A program made the translations under genes and the position numbers. Under the pieces are notes generated by a model. The model made no database searches. It was not told where the DNA came from and saw only the letters and a program-made list of their open reading frames with translations. Positions 25,407-34,488 of a stretch of 64,000 nucleotides of DNA are shown in pieces (positions within the stretch are counted from its first letter, which is position 1; the number at the start of each line of letters is the position of its first letter). This DNA comes from Paraburkholderia sp. PREW-6R. Lineage in GTDB: Bacteria > Pseudomonadota > Gammaproteobacteria > Burkholderiales > Burkholderiaceae. Location: NCBI RefSeq assembly GCF_039621805.1, contig NZ_CP155074.1, forward strand, positions 1,736,001-1,800,000, read 5' to 3'.

Positions 25407-26096
25407 TCACGACTGGCCGTAATAGGCGCCCGTACCGTGCTTACGCAGATAGTGCTTGGCGATCAGTGTTTCCTTGATGGGCGGCGCCGCGGGATTGAGC
25501 GACTGCGTGAGGTAGGCCATCTGGGCGATCTCTTCGAGCACGCGGCTGTTGTAGACCGCCTTCTGGGCGGTCTTGCCCCAGGTGAACGGCCCGTGGCACG
25601 CCACGACGATCATCTCGATCTCGCGATGATCCAGCCCGCGCAGCCGCGCGACGATCTGCTCGCCGGTCTCGATCTCGTAGTCACGCTCGATCGCCGCGTC
25701 GCTCATCGGCTCGGTCACGGGTATCGCTGCGGTGAGATGGTCCGCGTGCGTCGTACCGAAGATCGGAATTTCGCGGCACGCCTGCGCCCACGCGACCGCG
25801 TACATCGAATGCGAATGACAGATGCCGCCGATATCACCGAAAGCGCGATACAGAACCGCGTGTGTCTTCGTATCCGACGAGGGCCGCGCCGAACCCTCCA
25901 CGACGCGCCCGTCGAGATCCACGACCACCATCGACTCCGGCAGCAGCGACTCGTAAGGCACACCGCTCGGCTTGATCGCAAAGACGCCGGTAGCCGCGTC
26001 GAATGCGCTGACGTTGCCGAACGTGTAGATCGCCAGACCCTGCTTCGGAATCTCCAGATTGGCCTCGTAGGCTTCGCGTTTCAGTTCGGTGTACAT
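25407..26096 (-). CDS. araD: L-ribulose-5-phosphate 4-epimerase
   Basis: The 229-residue class II aldolase/epimerase begins MYTELKREAYEANLEIPKQG. It has TFGNVSAFD, IKPSGVPYESL and the zinc site GICHSHSMYAVAWAQ with GTTHADHL, plus VVACHGPFTWGKTAQKAVYN. These are AraD features: zinc held by three His residues, conversion of L-ribulose-5-P to D-xylulose-5-P. The start codon overlaps the end of the kinase gene by 16 bases, so the two are translationally coupled. The same frame is open far upstream over the kinase gene, but AraD homology begins only at 26096. Confidence 0.93.
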   Translation of the reverse strand: MYTELKREAYEANLEIPKQGLAIYTFGNVSAFDAATGVFAIKPSGVPYESLLPESMVVVDLDGRVVEGSARPSSDTKTHAVLYRAFGDIGGICHSHSMYAVAWAQACREIPIFGTTHADHLTAAIPVTEPMSDAAIERDYEIETGEQIVARLRGLDHREIEMIVVACHGPFTWGKTAQKAVYNSRVLEEIAQMAYLTQSLNPAAPPIKETLIAKHYLRKHGTGAYYGQS

Positions 26097-27796
26097 AGTT
26101 CTGTCGAGTGAGGTGCGGGATGGGCTTCCGCGGCGGACAGCCGCTCGATCAGCGCGCCGTATTCGCGGTACTGCCGGTAAAGGCGGTCGTAGATGGCCGT
26201 CGCTTCGGGATCGGGTGTGTAGGTCGTCTCGAAGCCGGAACCCATGTGACGTTGCGCCGATTCGACGCTGTCGTGAAGGCCAGCGGCGACCGCGGCGAAC
26301 ATCGCGGCCCCGAGCGCCACCGCTTGATCCGACTTCGCCACGCGGATGTCGAGCCCGAACACGTTCGCGACGATCTGCATGTTGAGTGGCGATTTTTTCG
26401 CTACGCCGCCGACCGCGATCACCTCGTCGATCCGGATGCCTTCCTCGCGGAACCGTTCGACGATTGCTCGCGCGCCGAACGCCGTTGCCTCGATCAGCGC
26501 GCGGTAGATTTTCGGGGCATCGCTGCCGAGCGTCAGACCGAAAAGCGCGCCGCGAAGCGTTTGATCCGCGAACGGCGTGCGCCGTCCGTTGAGCCAGTCG
26601 ATCGCGACCATTCCGGTGTCTACGGGGCTTTCCAGCGCGGCCTGACGCTCCAGCTCCGGCAGGATGCGGTGCAGGATGCCATCGCGCTGAGACTGGGCGT
26701 CGGGCGTATCGCCCAGCAGGGCAAGCGGCCATGCGAGCAACTGGCGAAACCACGCGTAGACGTCGCCGAATGCGGATTGCCCGGCTTCCATGCCCGTCAT
26801 GCCGCTAATCACCGACCCTTCGACCTGTCCGCAGATGCCTTTCACGATGCGGCCATCGACCTCCGCCGCTGGGGCCATCAGGATGTCGCAAGTGGACGTG
26901 CCCATCACCTTGACGAGCGAATACGGCCGGATGCCTGCGCCGACCGCGCCCATGTGCGCATCGAACGCGCCGACGCCGACCACCACGTCAGTCGTCAGGC
27001 CGAGCGTGTCGGCCCATTGCGGCGTGAGCGTGCCGGCGGCCGTGTCGGCAGTGTACGTGTCGCGATAGAGCCGTTCGCGCATGCCGGCAAGCAGCGGGTC
27101 GAGCCGCACGAGGAAAGCTTCGCCTGGCAGACCGTCGAAGGATTCGTGCCACATCGCCTTATGCCCGGCCGCGCAGCGGCTACGCTTCATGACGTCGGGC
27201 GCGGTCGTCCCTGTGAGAAGAGCGGGCATCCAGTCGCAATGTTCGACCCAGCTGTAAACGCTCGCACGCACGGCCGGGTCGACGCGCAACACATGCAGCA
27301 TGTTGGCCCAGAACCATTCGGCGGAATAGACGCCGCCCACGTAGCGGGTAAAGTCCACGCCACCCCAGTTGCGCGCGAGCGTGTTGATTTCATCGGCTTC
27401 GCGCACGGCCGTGTGATCCTTCCACAGCACGAACATGGCGTTCGGGTTGTCGCGGAACGGCTCGGTCAGTGCGAGCGGCGTGCCCGCGCGATCGACCGCG
27501 ACGGACGTGGAACCGGTCGTGTCGATCGACATGGCGCGCACGTTCGCTCGCACTTCGTCGGATACGCCAGCTAACGCGTTGCGCACGGCGAGCGTGAACG
27601 CGTCGATATAGTCCTGCGGATGCTGGCGAAACACGTTGCGATCCGGGTCGCAATACATTCCTGCTTTCCAGCGCGGATAGAACTCGACGGCGCTTGCCAC
27701 CTGTTCGCCGGTTATCGTGTCGACGATCAGACTGCGACACGAGTCCGTGCCGAAATCCACGCCAATCACCAATGCGCTTGTGTCTAATGTGCTCAT
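26081..27796 (-). CDS. araB: FGGY-family ribulokinase
   Basis: The 571-residue kinase has the FGGY pattern: VIGVDFGTDSCRSLIVDT (ATP phosphate loop), MSIDTTGSTSVAVD, DNPNAMFVLWKDHTAVREAD, and the C-terminal FGGY signature region IYRALIEATAFGARAIVERF with EVIAVGGVAKKSPLNMQIVA. SRCAAGHKAMWHESFDGLP is specific to ribulokinases. AraB-type enzymes phosphorylate L-ribulose and also D-ribulose, L-arabitol and ribitol, which matters because no araA gene is present in this operon. It follows the permease gene by one base. Confidence 0.93.
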   Translation of the reverse strand: MSTLDTSALVIGVDFGTDSCRSLIVDTITGEQVASAVEFYPRWKAGMYCDPDRNVFRQHPQDYIDAFTLAVRNALAGVSDEVRANVRAMSIDTTGSTSVAVDRAGTPLALTEPFRDNPNAMFVLWKDHTAVREADEINTLARNWGGVDFTRYVGGVYSAEWFWANMLHVLRVDPAVRASVYSWVEHCDWMPALLTGTTAPDVMKRSRCAAGHKAMWHESFDGLPGEAFLVRLDPLLAGMRERLYRDTYTADTAAGTLTPQWADTLGLTTDVVVGVGAFDAHMGAVGAGIRPYSLVKVMGTSTCDILMAPAAEVDGRIVKGICGQVEGSVISGMTGMEAGQSAFGDVYAWFRQLLAWPLALLGDTPDAQSQRDGILHRILPELERQAALESPVDTGMVAIDWLNGRRTPFADQTLRGALFGLTLGSDAPKIYRALIEATAFGARAIVERFREEGIRIDEVIAVGGVAKKSPLNMQIVANVFGLDIRVAKSDQAVALGAAMFAAVAAGLHDSVESAQRHMGSGFETTYTPDPEATAIYDRLYRQYREYGALIERLSAAEAHPAPHSTELCTPN

Positions 27797-27797
27797 A

Positions 27798-28832
27798 TCA
27801 GTTCATCGAGCCTTTCTGACGCCATTTGTCGAGAATGACCGCGAGCACGATCACCGCGCCCTTCGCAACGTACTGCCAGAACGACGAGAGCCCGAGAATG
27901 GTGAGGCCGTTGTTCATCACGCCGATGATCAAGGCGCCGACTACCGTTCCCCAGATCGTCCCGACGCCGCCCATCAGGCTCGTGCCGCCGAGCACGACCG
28001 CCGCGATCGCGTCGAGCTCGTAGCCGCTGCCCCAGTTTCCGTTCGCGCCGTATAGCCGGCTCGCCGACATGGCCCCCGCCAGTCCGGCAAAAAGGCCGCT
28101 GATGGAATACACGAAAAGCAGAACGAGGCTCACGCGGATGCCTGTCAGGCGCGCGGCCTGCAGATTGCCACCCACCGAATAGATGTGCAGGCCAAGCACG
28201 GTCTTTCTGAGGATCGCCCATGACACCAGCACGACGCTGACTGCGATCCAGATAAGCCATGGCACATGCAGGAAGTCGCCATTGCCGATCCATTCGAAGC
28301 TCGGAATGTCGTTGTTCAACACGGTCGTGCCGTCGGCAAGCAGGTATGCCGCGCCGCGAAACGCCGTCATCGTGCCAAGCGTCACGACGAACGCATTGAT
28401 GTTCAGAAAGGCCACCATCGCGCCGTTGATCGCGCCCATCACGAGGCCGGACACGATGAACACCGGGATCGACCAGCCGGCCATATGTCCCATCAACGAG
28501 ACCTGCATGCCGAGCACCGCCGACACCGCGAGAACGGAGCCGACCGACAGGTCAATGCCCGCCGTCAGGATCACGAAGGTCATGCCCGCCGCCAGCACGA
28601 GGTTGATCGCAACCTGGCGCAGGATGTTCATCGTATTGTCGGCGGTCGCGAAATTCGACGTGCCGTCCGCGCTGTAGTAGACCGTCAGCGCATAGAAGAC
28701 GAGATAGAGCACGATCAGAACCGGCAGCATGCCGAGCCGCTGCAACAGCAGATCGGCGACGAGGCTTTTCTTCTTCGGGCCAGGCGCCGCCGGTCCGGAT
28801 TCGGCCGGGTGGTGGAGTTTCGTTTCAGCCAT
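27798..28832 (-). CDS. Sugar ABC transporter permease (RbsC/AraH family)
   Basis: The 344-residue inner-membrane protein has about nine hydrophobic segments and the RbsC-family motifs LRQVAINLVLAAGMTFVILT, GIDLSVGSVLAVSAVLGMQ and GGTSLMGGVGTIWGTVVGAL. The first ~25 residues are charged and cytoplasmic. Two copies would form the pore with the ATPase encoded just upstream. The reading frame starts within the last eight bases of the ATPase gene, which shows tight coupling. Confidence 0.92.
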   Translation of the reverse strand: MAETKLHHPAESGPAAPGPKKKSLVADLLLQRLGMLPVLIVLYLVFYALTVYYSADGTSNFATADNTMNILRQVAINLVLAAGMTFVILTAGIDLSVGSVLAVSAVLGMQVSLMGHMAGWSIPVFIVSGLVMGAINGAMVAFLNINAFVVTLGTMTAFRGAAYLLADGTTVLNNDIPSFEWIGNGDFLHVPWLIWIAVSVVLVSWAILRKTVLGLHIYSVGGNLQAARLTGIRVSLVLLFVYSISGLFAGLAGAMSASRLYGANGNWGSGYELDAIAAVVLGGTSLMGGVGTIWGTVVGALIIGVMNNGLTILGLSSFWQYVAKGAVIVLAVILDKWRQKGSMN

Positions 28833-30348
28833 GTTTGACGTTGTCCTTTGCTTCGACCGCTTCGCCGGTGGCGAGACGCATGACGTTTTGCTGTGTGATG
28901 GCCGCGCCGCTCAGTTCGCCGGTGATCGCGCCTTCGCGCATCACTAGCACACGGTCGCAGAGCCCTACGACTTCCGGCAGTTCGCTTGAAATCACGATCA
29001 CGGCGACGCCCGATTCAGCTAGCGTGCCGATGATCTGATAAATCTCGCTCTTCGCACCGATATCGACGCCGCGCGTGGGTTCGTCGAGAATCAGCACCTT
29101 CGGCTTGATCTCCAGCCAGCGCGCGAGCAGCACCTTTTGCTGGTTTCCCCCCGACAACCGCCCCACGATGACGTCGGGGCTCGCGACTTTCACGCTCAAC
29201 TGCTTGACCGATTTGCCGGCAAGCCTCCTGAGCGCGCCGTGATCGACGATGCCAAGGCGGCTGTTGCGTCCGGCGACATTGAGCGTCGCATTCGTCAGCA
29301 CGGAGAGTTGCAGGAAGAGCCCAAGGCCCTTGCGATCTTCGGGCACGTAGCCGATGCCGAGCGCGATGGCGGCGCGCGGATTCGGCGTGTGGACCAGTTT
29401 GCCTTCGAGGTGGATGCTGCCGGACGCCTTCGGGTCCGCGCCGAACAGAAGGCGCGCGAGTTCCGTGCGCCCTGCGCCGACCAGCCCCGCGAAGCCCACA
29501 ATCTCGCCGCGCCCGACCGAGAACGACGCCGGCTTGATCTTTTCGCCCGACAGATCGCGCACTTCGAGTACCGGTTCGCGCGTCACGCCCGCAGCACGCT
29601 TGTGCTGATAAAAATCGTCGAGCGGCCGGCCGACCATCATCTGGACGATGCGGCTCGAATCAAGCGCGTCGTGCGACAGTTCGCCGACGTAGGTGCCGTC
29701 GCGCAGCACGGTCACGCGGTCCGCAAGCGCGTAGACTTCCGCCATCCGGTGGCTGATGTAGATGATCGCAAGGCCCTCGTCGCGCAGACGCCGCACGACC
29801 GTAAAGAGATGGTCGGTCTCGCGGTCGGAGAGCGCGGCGGTCGGCTCGTCCATGATCAGCACGCGGCCTTTATGGATCAACGCGCGCGCGATCTCGACCT
29901 GCTGCTGTTCTGCGATCGACAGGCGCCTCGCGCGGTCCGACGCCCGAAAGCCCGCGCCGAGCTGACGAAGCACGGCGGTCGTTTCGCGCCGCATCCGCGC
30001 GTGATCGACAAAGCCGAAGCGCGTGCGGGGCTCGCTGCCCATGAAGACGTTTTCGGCGACCGACAGATTCGGTGCGATCGCCAGTTCCTGATAGATGAGG
30101 TTGATGCCCGCCGCGCGGCTCGACGCGGGATCACGCAGGCGCACGGCTTGCCCGTCGATGCGGATTTCACCGCGGTCCGGCGAATACACGCCTGACAGGA
30201 TCTTCATCAACGTGCTCTTGCCGGCGCCATTCTCGCCCATCAACGCGTGAATCTCGCCGCGATGGACAGTGAGGCTCATCCCGGACAGCGCACGCGTCGC
30301 ACCGAACGACTTGTCGATGCCAACCATTTGAAGAATCGCACTCGTCAT
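28825..30348 (-). CDS. Sugar ABC transporter ATP-binding protein (RbsA/AraG family)
   Basis: The 507-residue product contains two ABC domains in tandem. The first has GENGAGKSTLMKIL, signature LSIAEQQQVEIARAL and VLIMDEPTAALSD. The second has a degenerate Walker A (GLVGAGRTELARLLFG), normal for this family, with LSGGNQQKVLLARWL and VLILDEPTRGVDIG. It powers import of a monosaccharide through the adjacent permease. The ATG at 30348 follows GGAAAA; the frame opens 15 codons further up without similarity. The 84-base gap after the binding-protein gene holds no clear terminator. Confidence 0.93.
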   Translation of the reverse strand: MTSAILQMVGIDKSFGATRALSGMSLTVHRGEIHALMGENGAGKSTLMKILSGVYSPDRGEIRIDGQAVRLRDPASSRAAGINLIYQELAIAPNLSVAENVFMGSEPRTRFGFVDHARMRRETTAVLRQLGAGFRASDRARRLSIAEQQQVEIARALIHKGRVLIMDEPTAALSDRETDHLFTVVRRLRDEGLAIIYISHRMAEVYALADRVTVLRDGTYVGELSHDALDSSRIVQMMVGRPLDDFYQHKRAAGVTREPVLEVRDLSGEKIKPASFSVGRGEIVGFAGLVGAGRTELARLLFGADPKASGSIHLEGKLVHTPNPRAAIALGIGYVPEDRKGLGLFLQLSVLTNATLNVAGRNSRLGIVDHGALRRLAGKSVKQLSVKVASPDVIVGRLSGGNQQKVLLARWLEIKPKVLILDEPTRGVDIGAKSEIYQIIGTLAESGVAVIVISSELPEVVGLCDRVLVMREGAITGELSGAAITQQNVMRLATGEAVEAKDNVKHG

Positions 30349-30432
30349 GACTTTTCCAGGGGGAACGTACGCGGCGACCGTGCCGACGCGCACGCAAGGG
30401 ATGTGTTTCTCTTGGCCCGCGCAACCTGTTGC

Positions 30433-31374
30433 CTAGTTACGTACCCAGCCCTGATAAGTCGCGACGTTCGCCCGGGTGATCGGCGGCGTTTCGAGCAGCT
30501 TGACCTTCTGCGCAGGCGGCTTGCCATTTAACAGCGCATAGCCGATGTCCACGCCTTCAGTCGCCATCCGGTGCGGATCCTGCGCCGGCGTCACGGCGAA
30601 CAGGGACTTCGGATTCTTCAGTGCCGTCTCGCCGTCGGGCGCGCCGTCGACGCCACCGATCAACTTCACGTCGGTGCGCTTCGCCTGGCGGATGGCGAGT
30701 TCCGCGCCGATCGCGGTCGGGTCGTTGATGCCGAAGACGGCGTCGATCTTCGGGAATGCAGTCAGCAGGTTTGACATGCTGGAGAGGCCGCCGTCGCGGC
30801 TGCCGCCGGCATTCTGATTGTCGGAAAGCAGCTTGATACCGGGGTTTTTGGCGAGCTCGGACTTGCAGCCTTTCACGCGGTCCATGATCGACGACACCGG
30901 CGGGCCGTTCACGATCACGACATTGCCCTTGCCGCCCAACTGCTCGGCAATGTACTTGCACGATTGCGCGCCCGCCATGGTGTTGTCGGACATGACCGTC
31001 GCGTCCGCGCCCTCGGCCGCTACGTCTACCGCGACGACCACGATACCCGCCTTCTGCGCCTTCTTTACGGCAGGCGCGATGCCCTTGGAATCAGCCGCGC
31101 CGAGGATGATCAGGTCGACCTTGTTGGCGATGAAATTTTCGATCTGGCCGACTTGTGTGTTCAGGTCGTACTTCGCCGAAACCACCGTCACTTTCGCGCC
31201 AGGGTTGATCTTGTGTGCTTCTTCTGTCGCACTCTGGCCGATCGCGACGAAGAACGGGTTCGCCAGGTCGCCCACGGTCACGCCGACTGATTTCAGCGGT
31301 TTTTCGGCCGCTTGTGCGGTCGCAGCCAGTGCGAGCACGGAACAGACAGCGAACGATGCGATGGTTTTTTTCAT
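30433..31374 (-). CDS. Periplasmic sugar-binding protein (RbsB family)
   Basis: The 313-residue product has a clear signal peptide (KKTIASFAVCSVLALAATAQ, cleavage after AQA) and the type I periplasmic-binding fold: VGVTVGDLANPFFVAIGQSA, NFIANKVDLIILGAADSKG, DNTMAGAQSCKYIAEQL, VFGINDPTAIGAELAI and GGVDGAPDGETALK. It captures a sugar or polyol for the ABC importer. As the first gene of a seven-gene operon it sets the substrate; a pentose or pentitol fits the downstream kinase and epimerase. Two Cys residues (SCKYIAEQL and KGCKSEL) may form a disulphide. Confidence 0.92.
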   Translation of the reverse strand: MKKTIASFAVCSVLALAATAQAAEKPLKSVGVTVGDLANPFFVAIGQSATEEAHKINPGAKVTVVSAKYDLNTQVGQIENFIANKVDLIILGAADSKGIAPAVKKAQKAGIVVVAVDVAAEGADATVMSDNTMAGAQSCKYIAEQLGGKGNVVIVNGPPVSSIMDRVKGCKSELAKNPGIKLLSDNQNAGGSRDGGLSSMSNLLTAFPKIDAVFGINDPTAIGAELAIRQAKRTDVKLIGGVDGAPDGETALKNPKSLFAVTPAQDPHRMATEGVDIGYALLNGKPPAQKVKLLETPPITRANVATYQGWVRN

Positions 31375-31429
31375 ATTGTCTCTCTCCGATAAGGAACCCT
31401 GTCAGATGACACGGGCATGCACAACGATC

Positions 31430-31476
31430 CGAACATAATCTAACATTTCGACACAATAATAAACACTATCGAACAT
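31430..31476 (-). promoter_or_regulatory. Candidate DeoR operator half-sites upstream of the pentose operon
   Basis: The heptamer CGAACAT occurs at 31430-31436 and again at 31470-31476, exactly 40 bases apart (about four helical turns). A related TTTCGACA lies between them. CGAACAT/ATGTTCG is the half-site recognised by GlpR-type DeoR regulators in enterobacteria. The pair is 56 to 102 bases upstream of the binding-protein start, where a repressor would act. Recognition by the DeoR protein of this operon is inferred. Confidence 0.45.
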
Positions 31477-32283
31477 GTTGTGAAGGATTTTCGGAGGTGT
31501 TGCGTGGGCGAGGAGACGAGCGTGCGCCCGTGCAGATCCTGCAGGCGGCAAATCGGTCGGGGTTTGATGCGCACCGCAACCGGCGAGGCGCCAGGTCCGA
31601 ATCCGGCCATGCAGCTTTCTTTCGCCAGACCTGTTGTCTGTAAGCACCAGGCACTGCGGTCGACCTGATAGCAGAAATAATGAACACCTACACCGGGTGT
31701 AACTTCAGGCGTGCGATTGAAGTTTGCCCGTCGCTTGCCGATAAGCATGGGTCAGCACACGTGCACAAGCGAAAAGAAATGGCCGAATTTCCCGCCTTAC
31801 ACATCGAAGAAAACAGACGTCATGCAGTCGAGCGACGCCGCCGGCATGACACGGCTGACGGCCCGCGAATCGACCCGGTCGATTGGCTGGCGGCATACAT
31901 GAAGCGTGTACCGAGCGCAGCCGCATCCTTGATCGCCGGTCACGCGATGGGCCGCCGTCTGGTATGGACGGCGAGCAGCCGGAGAGACAGGCGCGACGCG
32001 ACCGTCTATCGTTTCGCGTCGGCAAAACCCACGCTTTCCAGCCGCGAAGACGCGACGGGAAAACGAACTTTTTCGAACTGACCCCTCGCGACGAAAAGAC
32101 CGGCGATCGCGGCTATACGGTGTCGCGTTTGCGAGATCAGGTCGTTTTCGCCCAGGCAGGTCGAGTCAAGCCGCCAGGTGATAGAACGTATGCGTTCGGT
32201 AACAGTAGTCGTTGACCGCTCGCGCTCAGGCCGCCGCCTGAATAATCGCGTCGGCTGCCGCGCAGCAATCAGGAGTATGAATT
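31477..32283. other. Long intergenic stretch without a supported gene
   Basis: About 800 bases lie between the pentose operon and the GGDEF-EAL gene. Frames such as 31680-32081 are Arg/His-rich, lack family features and have no good ribosome site. A perfect palindrome-like repeat TACACC-G-GGTGTA lies at 31689-31701. The GGDEF-EAL promoter should be near the right end, but no consensus was recognised. Confidence 0.4.
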
Positions 32284-34218
32284 TTGACTGACGACATTCG
32301 CGTATTGCCCGGGGTGGCAACGGCGCAATTCAGATCATTCGCGGCGAACATGCCGCCATTCTATGCGTCGGTGATCGCCACGATGCTAACCGCGATGATC
32401 GTCTTCTACCGGGAAACGCCGGGCTGGTTTGCAGTGGGAATGCCATTCCTTTTCGTCAGCATCTGTTTATGGCGTATCCGTTGGTGGACGACCCATCGCA
32501 ACGATCCGGTCACCGACGCCCAGGCAGGGAAGCATCTCATTCGCGCAACGGCGATCCTGATAGGAAGCACCGTGACGGTGATGGCGATGGATGTCGCTGT
32601 CTTCCCCAGCGCGAGTATCCACGCTCGCTACTACGTGGCCATGCAGATTCTCGCCTCGACGATGGCTGGCTTTTACTGCCTGATGCATCTCCGGGCGGCG
32701 GCTTCGCTCATGGCCATTGCAATGATGGTGCCGTTCACCGGCTTCATGCTTGCGATGAGAGACGTGGGATCGATTGCGTCTGCGATCAATTCTCTTATCA
32801 ACGTCGGCTTGATGATGTTTGTCATGTCGCGGTATCAGCGCGAATTTACGAGTCTGGTGCGATCGGAGGCCGCGACCGCCGAGTTGAGCAAAGAAAACAT
32901 ACGCCTTGCAAACCTCGACATGCTGACCGGTCTTCCGAACCGGCGGCTGTTCTTCGACACTTTACTGGACGCACTCCAGACCGCAGCAGCCCACGGGCAA
33001 ACTGTCGCAGTCGGCATTGCCGATCTGGACGGCTTCAAGCCGGTGAACGATACCCATGGCCATCGGGTAGGCGATGCGGTGCTCGCCGAGGTCGCCCGCC
33101 GCATGACGGCGTCGGCCGAGTCGGTCTTCGTCGCCCGGGTAGGGGGCGACGAATTCGGTTTCGTGATCACCGACTTTCGCGATCGTGAAACGCTTCTCTC
33201 GTTCGGCGATCAGGTGATCAAGGCTGTCTCCACCCCGATCCAGGTTGGCAGCATCGTTACCTCGGTGGGATGCTCGCTGGGCTTTGCGCTGTACCCGGAG
33301 GCCGCAGCGACTTCCGACGTATTGTACGAATGCGCGGATTATGCGCTGTACCACGCAAAACGTTCCGGCCGCTCAAAAACCGTCGTTTTCGCGGACAACC
33401 ACGAGGCCATACTCAAGGAGCAGGGAAAGGTCGAACAGGCCCTGCGCGGTGCCGATCTCGAGCAAGAGATGTTTCCCGTTTTCCAGCCGATCGTGGACAC
33501 GGAAGCGGGAAAAACGAAGGAATTCGAGAGCCTCGCTCGTTGGCAGAGCCCTGTCCTGGGTATGGTGTCACCCGCGGTCTTCATTCCTGTTGCGGAGCAG
33601 GCAGGATTGATAGGTGACATTACGCTCGTGCTGCTTCGCAAATCGCTGGAGGCTGCGGCAAAGTGGCCAACCGACGTGCATCTGTCGTTCAACGTGTCGC
33701 CGTTCGATATTTCGAGCCAACACAGAACTTTGCAGATGATCAGCATTATCTCCGGAAGCACTGTGGAACCATCGCGGATCTCGATTGAGCTGACGGAGAC
33801 AGCGTTGCTGCACAGTTTCGCCGAGACCAACGCCAATATGCGGCGCCTTCAGGAGCTAGGCGTCAACATCTCACTTGACGATTTTGGAACCGGTTATTCA
33901 AGCCTGAGTCACATCCACGCACTGCCTTTCGACAAACTGAAGATTGACAAGAGTTTCGTCGACGCGATCAGCTCCAATCCGCGCAGTCGGGACATTGTCC
34001 GTTCGCTGATCCTGCTGTGCAAAGACATGGGTATCGGCTGCGTGGTAGAGGGAATTGAGACTGCCGAGCAGTTGGATGTCGTGCATCAGCTAGGTGCGAG
34101 GAACATTCAGGGCTACTTTTTTTCGAGGCCTATTGAAGCCACATCGATAAGTGCGTTTCTGAGCGCGTACGACGCTTCGTCCCCTCACGCGAACGAAAGA
34201 AGCCTCACCCTCACGTAA
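32284..34218 (+). CDS. Membrane GGDEF-EAL protein (c-di-GMP turnover)
   Basis: The 644-residue product probably starts at the TTG at 32284, because AGGAG ends eight bases before it. An ATG at 32277 is too close to that site and encodes only four codons in another frame. Residues about 15-185 contain five or six membrane helices. The GGDEF domain has MLTGLPNRRLFFDTLLDAL and GGDEF at 287-291. The EAL domain keeps the catalytic set: EFESLARW (ESL for EAL at 415-417), FNVSPFDI, IELTETALL, LDDFGTGYSS, LKIDKSFV and EGIET. Both active sites look intact, so it could make or break c-di-GMP depending on its signal. No RxxD inhibition site is evident. Confidence 0.92.
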   Translation: MTDDIRVLPGVATAQFRSFAANMPPFYASVIATMLTAMIVFYRETPGWFAVGMPFLFVSICLWRIRWWTTHRNDPVTDAQAGKHLIRATAILIGSTVTVMAMDVAVFPSASIHARYYVAMQILASTMAGFYCLMHLRAAASLMAIAMMVPFTGFMLAMRDVGSIASAINSLINVGLMMFVMSRYQREFTSLVRSEAATAELSKENIRLANLDMLTGLPNRRLFFDTLLDALQTAAAHGQTVAVGIADLDGFKPVNDTHGHRVGDAVLAEVARRMTASAESVFVARVGGDEFGFVITDFRDRETLLSFGDQVIKAVSTPIQVGSIVTSVGCSLGFALYPEAAATSDVLYECADYALYHAKRSGRSKTVVFADNHEAILKEQGKVEQALRGADLEQEMFPVFQPIVDTEAGKTKEFESLARWQSPVLGMVSPAVFIPVAEQAGLIGDITLVLLRKSLEAAAKWPTDVHLSFNVSPFDISSQHRTLQMISIISGSTVEPSRISIELTETALLHSFAETNANMRRLQELGVNISLDDFGTGYSSLSHIHALPFDKLKIDKSFVDAISSNPRSRDIVRSLILLCKDMGIGCVVEGIETAEQLDVVHQLGARNIQGYFFSRPIEATSISAFLSAYDASSPHANERSLTLT

Positions 34219-34488
34219 CGGCTATCTCGACGGCTGCTTCCAGCGCTTGACGGTCATTCGTCTGCCTTAAGCGTTCGATTACCTATCTGCGGAGCCGGGG
34301 GTGCCGGTTCCGACCGACGGCATGCCGGCGTCGGCCTACCCGCAGTGCTTACGTGCACGCGAAGATGGTGGCCCCAGCCTCCCACGCTAGTCGGCACGCT
34401 TGATGCTGCGTGTGATCGCACATTGCACGGCGCTTCGCTCGCGCCACCGATCAGTCATGGCGCGGACGCCGGCAATGGGGAGAACGCC

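Noticed and set aside
25407..26753. A 448-codon frame extending araD upstream
   Set aside because: The extra N-terminal 219 residues are Arg-rich and overlap the ribulokinase gene in another frame on the same strand. AraD homology begins at 26096.
31680..32081. 133-codon frame with Arg/His-rich product
   Set aside because: No ribosome site and no family pattern; it overlaps other random frames. Left as non-coding.
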